A DNA stretch of 64,000 nucleotides from Sipunculus nudus (lineage: Eukaryota; Annelida; Sipuncula; Golfingiida; Sipunculidae): NCBI GenBank assembly GCA_026874595.1, contig CM049309.1:70600926-70664925 (forward strand), given 5' to 3'. Under the pieces are notes generated by a model. The model made no database searches and was not told the DNA's origin. It saw only the letters and a program-made list of their open reading frames with translations. Below are positions 12,101 through 25,300 of this stretch, one piece after another (within the stretch, counting starts at the first letter, position 1; every line of letters starts with the position of its first letter). Both the position numbers and the translations under genes were made by a program.

Positions 12101-15100
12101 TGGCCGCCACAGCTTGATCGCTGATTTTCTTTCACGCACAATAATTCAACAACAACCTACTGCAGCTTTCCAAAATTCACAGGGATGATTGGTACCTATG
12201 ACGACTCCAGACTTATTGATTAACAGACCTGTCTGAATTCAAATATAGCCGCCACAGCCCAATCGCTGATTTTTTTGCACGCGATAACTCACCAACAACA
12301 TACTGCAGCTTTCCCGAATTCACAGGGATGATTGGTACCTATGACAGCTCCAGACCTATCAAATTACAGACTTGTTGGAATTCAAATATGGCTGCTTTTT
12401 GCAAGAGATAACTCAACAACAACATACTGCAGCTTTCCAAAATTCACAGGGATGGTTGGTACCTATGAGGGCTCCAGACCTTTTGAATTACAGACATGAT
12501 GGAATTCAAATATTGCCATCACTGCCCAATTGCTGATTTTCTTTCATGCATGTTACCTAAACAACAACAGCTTTTCCAAATATATAGGGATCATTGGTCC
12601 CTATGAGGGCTCCAGACCTATTGAATTACAGACTTGCTCAAAATCAAATAAGGCTAACAGACTTTATTCTGTGATTTTCTATTGCACACATTATTTCAGA
12701 CATCTTCTTTAATCCAGTATGATATTTTCCTTCATGCATATTGATAAAAACCTGTTTCTGTTTGTGATATTTATCAAATTTAACTTAATTTTTCACCCAT
12801 ATGAAAACTAGTCCAGCACTAGCAGAAATGTGGGGCCCTCTGAGGACCATTGTCTGACCACATCTAGTATATATAATTTAAATTATCTATGATCTTCAGA
12901 TGAAGATCATGACCTAAGGGTCACTCACTTCAGCTCCTTTGTTATATCACATTTTGTCAGGTACATTGATGCTGCCCTTTATGGATGTCAGAGCCACAGA
13001 CAAGGAGACAAGAATAAGAAAAAGGATTTCTTTAGGAAGATGCAGTATGAAGATGTGGACTCCACATTGCTGCGACTCATTGAGTGCTTCATGGAGGCCG
13101 CCCCTCAGCTCTGTCTACAGCTCTACATCATGATCAGCAAAGGCTCTCATACCACGGGCTACATGAGTGAGTAGATTCAGACATGATGCATTAAGGTATA
13201 ATGATTGTCAAACTACCTAGGTTTTATTTAGCTTGAAAATCTATATCTATCATTCTATTTCCAGAAAAAAATGAGAATTCTCATATGTCCAAGAGTGAGA
13301 ATTCTCATATGTCTAGAAAGAATGAGAATTATCATCTGTTCAGGAAAAATGTGAATTCTTATGTGTGTGGGAAGAATGGGAATTCTCATATATGTGACAA
13401 GAAAAAGAATTCTTATTTCAAGGTAGGAGGATAATTCTCAAATGTCCAGGATAATGAGAATTCTTATAGGTCCAGGAAGAAAAATAATTCTCATATGTCC
13501 AGGAAGAAAAATAATTCTCATATGTAAAGGTAGATGAAGAATATTTTTATATCCAGGTAGAATGAGAATTCTTGTATGTTCAGAAAAATGAGAATTCTCA
13601 TGTCCAGGAAGAAAATTAATTCTCATATGTCCTGGTAGAATGAGAATTCTCATTTGTCCCAGCAGAAAGGGAGCTCTCATATATCCAGGTAGATGGAGAA
13701 TTAATGTATACCAAGGGAGAATGAGTATTCTCATATTTCCAGGTAGAATCATTGTCTTCTTTTGTCCTGAAAGAATGATGTGTCCAGGGAGAAGAATAAT
13801 GATGATCTGTTTCTAAATTTAATGAGGAAGAATGAGAATTCTCAGGATTCTCATTTGTGGTGGAAAAATGAGACTTATAAGTATAAGAAGAAGGATGATA
13901 TATGTATGTCAAGGAATAATTAGAAATTCTCATATGTCTAGGAAAATTAGAATTTTCACATGTAAGTAAAGAAAAAGGACTTTTCATACGTTTAGGCAGA
14001 GTGAAGATTCTCATTTCCTTTAGTATAAATAAGAATTTTCTTTTGTGTAGGGAGTCCCTGGGACAATGATTAATAAAGTGGCTTCTCCAGGAAAATTTTG
14101 AATCTCCAGTTTCCCGTGATTTATTCTGTATATTATCAAGGTCTCATTCTGCCTTTCACAGTAACACCCTGTAAGTCATGGAGCAGAACTTTTTGCTGAA
14201 TTGGTTGCTTATAAAATGAGCAGTTAGTACTTAATACTTATCTCTTTGGCAAGTGGGGATAGGATGGTATTTATATCCCCTTTAGAAGTTCACAGGGGCC
14301 CCATCAGTCTTGTGTAAAACTCCACTCCACATAAAACTGTTGAGTTTTATTTATGACTGCTTCAAGTGTCAACGCTTGTCAAACATGGTTCAGGCATGGT
14401 ATGTTCTTAACATACCCTTAGCATTAAATAAATTGGTATCAACATACACTCCTTACTCAGCCAATATACACTGCAGATGTTCCTGATCTCCTTTGTTTTA
14501 ACCGCTACCTTTTAAGCCTGTTTTCGGGGGTCTCAACAGCAGGGCTGGCATGGCCAAGAATTGGACCACTGAGAGCAATTTGTTGTGGATTTAAAACTCT
14601 TGAGTTGGCTGCACAATGTGATACCATGCTCTCATTGATCTGATTACAATTGTTTGGCCTTTGCAAGGTTCGTGGTGAGATTCAGAGAATCTATAAGTAT
14701 AAACAGGGTTTGACTTTTTTTTAAGACAATCATGATCATCAGATTTGAGATTTTTGCAAATATATTAGTTATCAAACTTGGTAATACATATGATTTGCAT
14801 TTTGTATCCTATATTATACATTCTTACCATATAAATTGCTACTGCCTGTAAATCAGAATATTGCTTTGCTTGAACTATTTTCTTTGATAAGATTAACATA
14901 ATTATCTTTATGATACAGTTTATTTGACATGTAGTTTACTGAAGTTACTTAGAATGAGTAATTCTCTTCAAGTTATATAATCCAGGGATGAACTCACTTT
15001 GGCAGATTTATTTCCCTATGAAACATTGCAAAATATAAGGTCCCAGAATTATATAGTTAAATAATATATATACTTGTAATAAAGAATTAGTGTTATTTAG

Positions 15101-17871
15101 CTGAAATTTCTCCAGTTTAATTTTGGCTCTATTTTTTTCATTCCTGAATACAAAGGCATTTTATTAAATTTCCTCATATATCATTTCCTTAATATTTCCT
15201 GTCTCAGATGATCTGTTCAGTACAAGGTGTTACAAATGTGATATGGCTTTGTGTCATATTGATTCAGTTAAGGCAGAAAGCCATCATCATTGATTGCAGG
15301 AAGTTTTAATTCCATTAGTGTCATTTCTGTTACTTGTGATAGTGTCTGTCCCAGGGTGTCATGTTGTTAATCAAAGGCAGGGTTAAGCATAACAGTTTAT
15401 CAGAAGGCTTGGTCTGCCTATCAGTAGCTATCAACTTAAAAAAGTAACATGGTGTCTATATTCTTTTTTAAATATGAGTACTTAAAATATGACTTTTGAC
15501 ATTAGATGAATAATTTTAATTTAAATATTACCAGATGAATTGCCTGGCCACTCCCTTTTCTGATTATAAGCTAAGTGTTAATGGAAGTTATGCACCAGTA
15601 TCCTTTCCAAGGATTGTGTTGAGTAGAGAACCCGCGTTCCTGTGTGGCCTTTCTTTTCACTGTGTAATGTATCCCCCTTTTAGTAGACAATATGTCACTG
15701 ACATCTGGGACTTCTTTGCATTTGACAAGTGATATGGTATCACCAGGTTTTTTCCTGATCCATTATGGCTCAGTGATAGGAGGGCTTTGATGTGTAAAAT
15801 AACTAGAATATAGGTAGCCCTCAATTGACTTCAAGTGTCTACCAAATCACAGAGGCATGGATAACGTGAGGCAAAGTATCCCTCCTGATGTAACAGCCCT
15901 CCATAATAGTGGCATCAGAGATCCAACATATCCCAAGATGCACAGATGGACGAAACTAAAAAAAAAATATTGTAGGTGGCATCACTAGTCATGTGTACAA
16001 GTTAATTGCCATCCTAGATCTATGGACATACGAAACTTCAGGCTCATGCGCCAAACTATTCCTGAGATAAATGCATAAATATGTTTTACAGTGCATGATT
16101 GTAGATGGCCCCACCTGTCTTGTGTATGAGAAAACTATCAAAGATGGATGAACATGTGAAATTTCAGGCCATACAATTAACAACTCCTGAAATGGGTATG
16201 ATTTTCACGAGAAAACAAACCTGAAGGTGGATGCCAGAAGAAACTAATTACAGTCCAACCTGTCTGAATGACCACCTGTGAAATGCGGGCACCTGGCTAT
16301 TACAACCACTAGATATCAGTCCCTTTTGAAATTTCATTATATTATATGTAGATAAAATCTGTGAAATACGACCATCTGGCTATTACAGATTATGGGCAGT
16401 TTTTTCTGACCAAAGTGACATATTACTAATTAACAGACCTGCCTGATGCAGGCACCTTTGTGCTACTCACTGACCAGTGCTGACCAGTCGGTTGATTAAC
16501 CATGCGTAAAGTTGCGGTCATTTGGACCGCTGCTGTTTGTTTTACTGGTGTGCATGTGTACCGAGCACAGACTGGTGATTATTGGGACCCTGAGCCAAAC
16601 CTGGGTCTGGAGCCCCAGGCAGGCGATGTGACTGGCTCACAAGACCTATTAATCCACATGGATGGAGGGAACCCGAAGATTTTCATTGATCTGTGCCTCT
16701 GTGATCTGTCTTTGATTTATTTAGTGCATTAAATCATATTACACTGATAAGTACATATACATTTGTGTGCAATTACAAAATACATGTAACACCAAGATCG
16801 TTCCCTTCTTTAAACATGTTTTTATTAATAGTCATAAGATGGTTTAATATGTATATTTCCGTTATACGTGTCAGCTAGATTTGTGCAGTTCCTAATATTC
16901 AGAACCTGTCAAATACGACCACCTGTCTGTTACGACCACTTTGCCAAGTCCCTCGGGTGGTCGCATTAGATAGGTCCGACTGTACATGTATTGCCAGCAT
17001 TCTTGTAAACAAGAAAAACCACTCCAAGATCTGTAGACATGCTAATTTGCAGGTGGATACCACTCCTAAGATAAATGGTTGCATATATTCCACAAGTATG
17101 TGATTATAGGTGTCACCACTAGTCTCATACAGAAGAAATCTACCTGACATAGATGAACATGCAAAATATCTGAGACAGGGGCATTGAAGTATTTAATGAA
17201 ATTGGGACCATTGGTAGTGCTACCTCTCTGGCCTACGGCAGAGTGATCCAAGACATGAGATATATATATATATATATATGGTGTCATACCTGATTGCCGA
17301 AAACCAGAATGCCGACTACCACCATGCCGATTCCTTTTTGCCGAAACGCTAGTCTGCCGACTGTGTCAATAAAACTGTAATATGAAGGTGGTTTTGGGAT
17401 ATGATGCTTGAAATACATGCTAATGACTAAATTTCATTATGTTTTATGCAGAATATGAGATTTACTTGTACATATCGGTAAATTATTTCAGCAGACGGCG
17501 ATTCTTGCGTGTATAAAATTGTGTCACATGATGATGATTTCCTTGTACATATCAGTAAATTATTTCAGCAGACGGTGATTCTTGCATGTATTAAAATGTG
17601 TCACATTTACTTGTTCATATCAGTAAATTGCTTTTGCAGACGGTGATTTTTGTTCCCATGATTGCACATATACCATGTATATATGTACAATGTATAGGCC
17701 TATATATTATACTCTTCCGTACAATAAATAAACATCCTAATTCTTCATTCATATTCATTATAATTCAATTCAGATTGTATTATAATACACATTAATACTT
17801 ATATATTCCTCGCTAACGAATGTATATTTAATATTATAAATAATGTTATCTCTCTCCCTCTCTCTTTTTCA

Positions 17872-17919
<48 letters not shown>

Positions 17920-19264
17920 TATGTACACAACTTAAGCTCTCTTGTATAAAATAAAGAATTATATACTTCTTTCTTTTAAAATACTTTTTGTGTCCTCTCT
18001 AACAATTAATACGTATTATTTTTATCGCGATCTTTCTCTTTTTGAATATTACTTTGAATTATCGCTCTCATAAAATCATATTGATCTCTCACTCTCTCTT
18101 AAAAAATTATATTGATATCTCTATCTGTCTTTCTCTCTCTCATATAATGTTAAATTGATTTTCGATCCCTCTCAATCTTAAAATTGCTCTCATGAAATAA
18201 GAAATATGCATCGGAAAAGGATAAGTAAATAATCGTTCCCCTTCAGTGAACATGGCTATCAGTTACATTTGATAAATCAGTTACCCCGGTGTTGTTTCAA
18301 CAACCAAAGGGTCATGATTACTCCTAATTACCCTCCCATTGATCCCCTAATTAAGTAGACCTCGATATCAAAATGTTTCCTTTTGATGTCCATAGACTGT
18401 GTTTGAATACATGGACCGCTAAAATATATTAATTGTACAAATACTATTAATTTTAAAAATGTTGTATCTCATAATATTATATATCTTCATGGTACTATGG
18501 AACGCTTAAACAATATATCGAATTAAAATACAACTGAACAGCGTGTTCATATTTGTGACACATCCAGTAGCCGACTGTTGATTATTAACTGAAGATCCCA
18601 AGATTATCTGCTGAATTCAGTAAACAGAATTATTCAGTTGATTCATAAATTTTAATTGAAATGTATCAGTAATAGAAGAGTGCTGATTAATGTGCATTTC
18701 AATATTCATCACTAAATAATGCAGTGTGCAGTTTTTTTTATTTGTAAATATCCAACAGAACCATTTTCACGCCCGCTCTAATTAAAAAAAAATATACAAT
18801 TAAGGATTTCTTTCCACGATTGGTCTAACATTCCTTTTACATATTTTGTCTTTTCATATTTATGCTTCCACAAAGCAAACACAATGTAAAATATGACATT
18901 TAATAACGGTTTAATTTGTCTGAGGAAGCCTTCCTTTCTCATGTTGACCTGGCTGTGTATGGTCAGCCGACTTGCCGACTGCCGGGCGTTGGTGAAGTCA
19001 GTTGGCCATGATGCATGGGCCTGCCAGGCTACTGCCGAGTCCTGCTTTGCACCTTCAAATTCCAGCCTAAGATACAACTATTTCCTCCTATTCAACATAC
19101 AACATTATGAATTTTAGTCAATAGCATGTATTTCATGCATCATATCCCCAAACCATCTACATATTACAGTTGTATTGACATAGTCGGCAAACCGGCGTTT
19201 CGGCAACAAGGAATCGGCATGGTGGTAGTCGGCATTCCGGCATTCGGCAATCCGGCATGTACCC

Positions 19265-19356
<92 letters not shown>

Positions 19357-22300
19357 GGGTCATAATACTTTGAATTTTCACCTTTCTAATGTGAAGCCAT
19401 TAATACAGATTTGCTTTTCCACAGAAAACTTTGCCTTTCTGCTGAAGATGTATCTCACTTTCAGTCACACTTCACTCTATGTAAATCTGATTCTGCCAAC
19501 ATACATGAACACTTGCATGCAAAAAGAACTGATTGTTTTCACAAGTACTAGTATGTCAGACACACGATTGTGCAGTGAAATAAAGAACAGGACAGTATAG
19601 GAGTCATTGATAGATATGGGCCTAAATGCCAGCAAGTATAAGAAATTATACACCATTTTAAGCTCAGCATACTATAACTCATCTTGAGCTATAGTGATTG
19701 TCCTTTGTCCGTGGTCTGTCCTGCCAGCTGTTCGTCTGGCCCTCCTTTAACAGGCCACATTTTGAAACAGTTGAAACTACTAACCAAAAATGCTACATAC
19801 AGTTAGACGTCCCCAAGTTCTCCTACCAAAGCAAAAAAATGGTTCACTGCAACTTTCTTCTTTAGAGAAATGAAGCAAAAACTTCAATTTTCCATTAAAA
19901 CCTATTGTTACACTTCAAAACTGCCTTCTGTGTGAACCACTGTTGTTATTGTATTCATGTTTAATGTTACCATTCTTACATATATTTCCTATGTACATAC
20001 CACAAATTAGGTCAATATTGGGTTAATTATTGAAGTTATGAGCTCAAACAAAATACACTTTGTCTAAAATCAGGAAATATATTTACTCCCCTAAGCATAC
20101 TATCATAACAATCTCAGAAACAATAGGAGATAGGATCACTAGATTTTTTATGCAAATGTTGGTCATGTGACTCATATTTGAAATTGCAGTTTTTGTGGTG
20201 CCACCTACATTGATCTGTTTTTTTTTTTACGGTTAGAAACCTTGTTATTTTAGCCACTTTCAGCTTTAAAATGTTTTATGATGAAACTGACAAACTGAAA
20301 GGTTTAATTTTTCACAAGAATATTCTAGGATAGGTTTTTTTTTATAAGAATGAGTATAAGAATAGGTTGGGTTCATCGATTTTTGGTAGAGTCATAGAAA
20401 GCTAAAGTTGGTCTTGAGGCCATTAGTAAGCCTATTTCAAATTGAGGAATGCTACAGTCTCCATCTGCAAAACTGTTGTTTTAATTTATGTAACATTGCA
20501 CAAAAATGATTGTTAGGTGGCCTTCATTCAAGTTATTAAAATGATTTTTATTAGACCTTTAAAAATGAAAGGAATGTATCTTTTATTATTCTAAACATCA
20601 TTATGAAAAATCTTATGAATGCATCAGCTTAAAAAAAATTATTGTAGCCAAAGTGTTTCAGTATGTTTAAATACATTACCCAACAGGCCAAGATTATGTG
20701 TGTATTTATAAAAAGCTTGGATTTCAGATTTGGCAACAGGTAAAGAGTTTACTTAGTGCAACCAGGTATAGGTCAAGAGTTCACTCAGTGCAGTGGCTGC
20801 AGTCTATTTTATACCTTTGGCAAATGGCCCACTGCATCAGATAAGGCACCAAAGTTCAGCCTGGATCTATTTATAGCTTTGGCAGACTGCCAACTGTGTC
20901 AAATTATGCAACAGTTAAGAGATCACTCAGTGCAGCCAGGTATAGGTCAAAAGTTCACTCGGTCTAGCCAGGTTCTGGTCAAGAGTTCACTCAGTGCAGT
21001 AGCTTGAGACAGCAATTTGTCACAGTTCACTCGGGCAACTGTCTTTCTCACCGAAGCCTGGTCCTCTCAGTGCATCAAAACTCAAGGGAAGTTTGATGTA
21101 TTGGCCTGATCTTTTAACCTGTCTAAGTGTCTTGATTGCTTTTTTTTGTTCACAAGTCGGGTGTCGCCACCTACAATGACTTTTGCACAGTGTATGAGCC
21201 TGCTTATTTCTACTGAGGAATTTGATACATCAGCCTAAAATTGGGTATATTTATACATATCTGATAGCTTTATAGTTAACAAGACTGGTGGTGCCACCTA
21301 CAATAATTTTTGCAGAGTGTATGTCCCTGCTTATCTGATAGCTTTATTGTTAACAAGACTGGTGGTGCCACCTACAATAATTTTTGCAGAGTGTATGTCC
21401 CTACTTATTTCATAGGAGGGGTTTGACATCAGTCTGAAATTGGGTTTGTGTATATTGTTACGGGGTGACAAAAAAACGGACCGAACTGTCTTGCTAGTGA
21501 AGCTTGCTTTAGGTACGCCGGACTTGTGCGCCACCAACATGGGTTCAAATCCCGGATTGGCCTTGAATTTTGCCCTGAGAAATTGTCTTTGTAACAAAAT
21601 TGGGGCTCGGCCAACGTGACGGAAAGCTTTGTGGCCCAGGGAATAAGCTCACCAAATTGTGACTCCTGGGATAATTAGTCTTCTTCTGATAGCAGAACGC
21701 TCTTAAGAGGGGATGTGTTACGAGGTGACATAAAAGAGGACTGAACTGTCTTGCTAGTGAAGCTTGCTTTAGGTACGCTGGACTTGTGCGCCACCAACAT
21801 GGGTTCGAATCCCGGATTGGCCTTGAATTTTGCCCTGAGAAATTGTCTTTGTAACAAAATTGGGGCTCGGCCAACGTGACGGAAAGCTTTGTGGCCCAGG
21901 GAATAAGCTCACCAAATTGTGACTCCTGGGATAATTAGTCTTCTTCTGATAGCAGAACGCTCTTAAGAGGGGGTGTGTTACGGGGTGACATAAAAGAGGA
22001 CTGAACTGTCTCGCTAGTGAAGCTTGCTTTTCTAGCGAAGCGGTTGGGACGCCGGACTTGTGCGCCACCGACATGGATTTGAATCTCAGATCAGCCGAGA
22101 ATTTTCCCCTGAGCAATTTGTCTTCGTAACAATATATCTTAGATAGCTTCGTTGTAAACAAGACTGGTGGTGCCAGGTACAATCATTTTTGTATTGTGTG
22201 CACCCATGCAAGAATTTCAGCAGTGATGTTTGTGTAATTGTTTCTTGTTCAAAATGTTAAGTACTTGCATTGTTCATATACATGTTACACATGTACTTGA

Positions 22301-25300
22301 AAACTAATGATCCAGCATTGAAGCATTATATCTAGTGTATATCCCATTACACATGTTTACATAGGCCTGTAGGCCATGTTATTTTATCAATTTTACTTAA
22401 TCTTTTATTTTGATGAGTAAAATTAAGTATGTAATGATGACTTCAATGATGAAAAACCTTTTAATGGTGATTCGAGGAATAATCTTGAAGATTCCATGTT
22501 GTGGCATTATTGTATCTGCCAAAACGAAGTTTTGCGGATACTATGTTTTTGACCGGGTTCCGCCGCCGCCGCCGCGTTCGTTTCCGGAGAACTCCTCTGA
22601 GACTACTGAACAGATTTTTCCGAAACTTACACAAATTATCGGGTCACATGTGAACTGGTGCCTTACCAAGTGACCTTGACCTCTGACTTTTCGTCTCTGC
22701 CCAGCGTCCGTTTGTGCGTCTGTTTCCACACATAAACCCATATATCTCGGGAACCGTTTGACCGATCCGGAAAAATTTTTTACACAAATGTAGCCCTGGG
22801 AAAGCTTTATAACATACACAACAAAAGGTGGCGCCACCTGCAACTATGTTTGCACAGTGTCCATCTGTTCATCTGCCTGGTGTTAAAATCACTCATATCT
22901 CTGCAGTGATTTGACTAATTCACCTAAAATTCGGCATGCATATACATCCTAGATAGCTTTCTCGATTTTGTGACAGGAGGCGCCACCTACATTCACGTTA
23001 ACGCTCCACACATAATCCCATATATCTTGGGAACCTTTTGACCGTCCGGAAAAAAATTTTTACACAAATGTAGCCCTGGGATAGCTTTATTACATACACA
23101 ACAAAAGGTGGCGCCACCTGCAACCATGTTTGCACAGTGTCCATTTGTTCATCTGCCTGGGGTTAAAATCACTCATATCTCTGCAGTGGTTTGACTAATT
23201 CACCTAAAAATCAGCATGCATATACATCCTAGAAAGCTTTCTTGATTTAATGACAGGTGGCGCCACCTACATTCACGTTAACACTCCACACATAAATCCA
23301 TATATCTCAGGAACCGTTTGACCGATCTGGAAAATTTTTTTTACACAAATGTAGCCCTGGGATAGCTTTATAACATACACAACAAAAGGTGGCGCCACCT
23401 GCAACCATGTTTGCACAGTGTCCATTTGTTAATCTGCCTGGGGTTAAAATCACTCATATCTCTGCAGTGGTTTGACTAATTCACCTAAAATTGGCATGTG
23501 TATACATCCTAGATAGCTTTCTTGATTTTATGACAGGTGGCGCCACCTACATTCACGTTTATGCTGCAGACATCCAAGCTCATATCTTGGGAACCGTTTG
23601 ACCAATCAGGAAAAAAATTTTACACAAATGTAGCCCTTGGATAGCTTTATAACATGAACAAATATGGTGGCGCCACCTGCAGCCATTTTTGCACAGCGTC
23701 CATCTGTTTGTCTGCTGTGGGATAAAATTACTCTGCATTGGTTTGACTTTTACCACATGAAATTTTGCATGTGTATATATCTTGGATAGTTTCTCCTTCA
23801 AATAACAGGTGGCGCCACCTACAATCATGTTTATGTGGCAGAGATCCATTCTAATATTTAACACATGTAACTCTATATCCCCTTGCCACTCAATCAATGC
23901 CTCACTTCACCCGTCCTTCTCTGATTTTGGCGGATACATGTAGTCGCTTGTCGACTACCCGTATTCTAGTTTTATTTTAAATTCAGTTTAAACATTTGTG
24001 ATTTAAAAATGATAAAATATATGTGTATGCATAATATGACCAGATGTGAGCTAAAACCTGGATAATAAATGATTGCTATTTACAGAAAATTCTAATATTT
24101 GTATCCGCCAAAACAGAGTTTTGCGGATACTATGTTTTCAGCTACACGCCGCCGCCGCCGCCGCCGCGTAGGTGTCCGGAGAACTCCTCCGTAACCGCTG
24201 GGTGGAATTTTACGAAACCCGGGATTATGTTCGGGTCACATGTGAACTGCTGTGCCCCGATTTTGTTTTGACCTCTGACCTTTCCTCTGCGCTCTGCGTC
24301 CGTTTGTGCGTCTGTTTCCAGACATAAACCCACATATCTCGGGAACCGTTTGACCGATCAGGAAAATTTTTTTGCACAAATGTAGCCCTTGGAGAGCTTT
24401 ATAACATACACAAAAAATGGTGGCGCCACCTGCAACCATGTTTGCACAGTGTCCATCTGTTTGTCTGCCTTGGGTTAAAATCACTCATATCTCTGCAGTG
24501 ACTTGACTAATTCACCTGAAATTCGGCATGCGTATACATCCTGGATAGCTTTTCTGATTTTATGACAGGTGGTGCCACCTACATTCACGTTTATGCTGCA
24601 GACATCCAAGCTCATATCTCGGGAATCGTTTGACCGATCAGGAAAATTTTTTTGCACAAATGTAGCCCTTGGAGAGCTTTATAACATACACAAAAAATGG
24701 TGGCGCCACCTGCAACCATGTTTGCACAGTGTCCATCTGTTCGTCTGCCTTGGGTTAAAAACACACTTATCTCTGCAGTGGTTTGACTAATTCACCTGAA
24801 ATTCGGCATGCGTATACCTCCTGGATAGCTTTTCTGATTTTATGACAGGTGGCGCCACCTACAATCAAGTTTACGCTGCAGACATCCAAGCTCATATCTC
24901 GGAACCGTTTGACTGATTGGGCCAAAATTTTGCATGTGTATAAATCTCACATACGCAAAACTGGTGGCGCCACCTGCAGCCATTTTGCACATCTCCCGTC
25001 TGTTTGTCTGCCATGGGATAAAATCACTCATATCTCGGCAGTGGTTTGACATATCTGCCTAAAATTTTGCAAGTTTATACATCCCTGACAGCTCTCTTGA
25101 TTTTATGACAGGTGGCGCCACCTACATTCTAGTTTATGCAGCAGATATCCAAGCTCATATCTTGGGAACCGTTTGACCGATTGGGCCAAAGTTTTGCATG
25201 TGTATAGTTCTCACATAGCTCTTTATCATACGCTAAACTGGTGGCGCCACCTGCAACCCTTTTTTGCACAGCGTCCATCTGTTTGTCTGCCAAGGGCGAA

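Noticed and set aside
13438-14014. Minus-strand frames of 104 and 132 codons with repeated [10 protein letters not shown]-like text
   Set aside because: They arise from the 27-bp palindromic minisatellite; two overlapping frames show the same periodicity.
19126-19600. Open frames with long Tyr-Ile runs on both strands
   Set aside because: They are translations of the (TA)n microsatellite and share no features with real proteins.
21456-22131. tRNA genes inside the 255-bp repeats
   Set aside because: A and B boxes are present, but no closed acceptor stem or proper anticodon arm is visible, and the boxes sit inside LTR-like repeats.
21331-22182. Minus-strand frames repeating [13 protein letters not shown] and PSFVTKT-like text
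   Set aside because: They are products of the TRIM-like repeats, not a gene; the same words recur in each repeat unit.
22555-22576. A trinucleotide-repeat gene segment (CCG runs at 22.56, 24.15 and 61.37 kb)
   Set aside because: Each CCG/CGG run sits at the same place just inside the start of an A or E element, so it is part of those elements.
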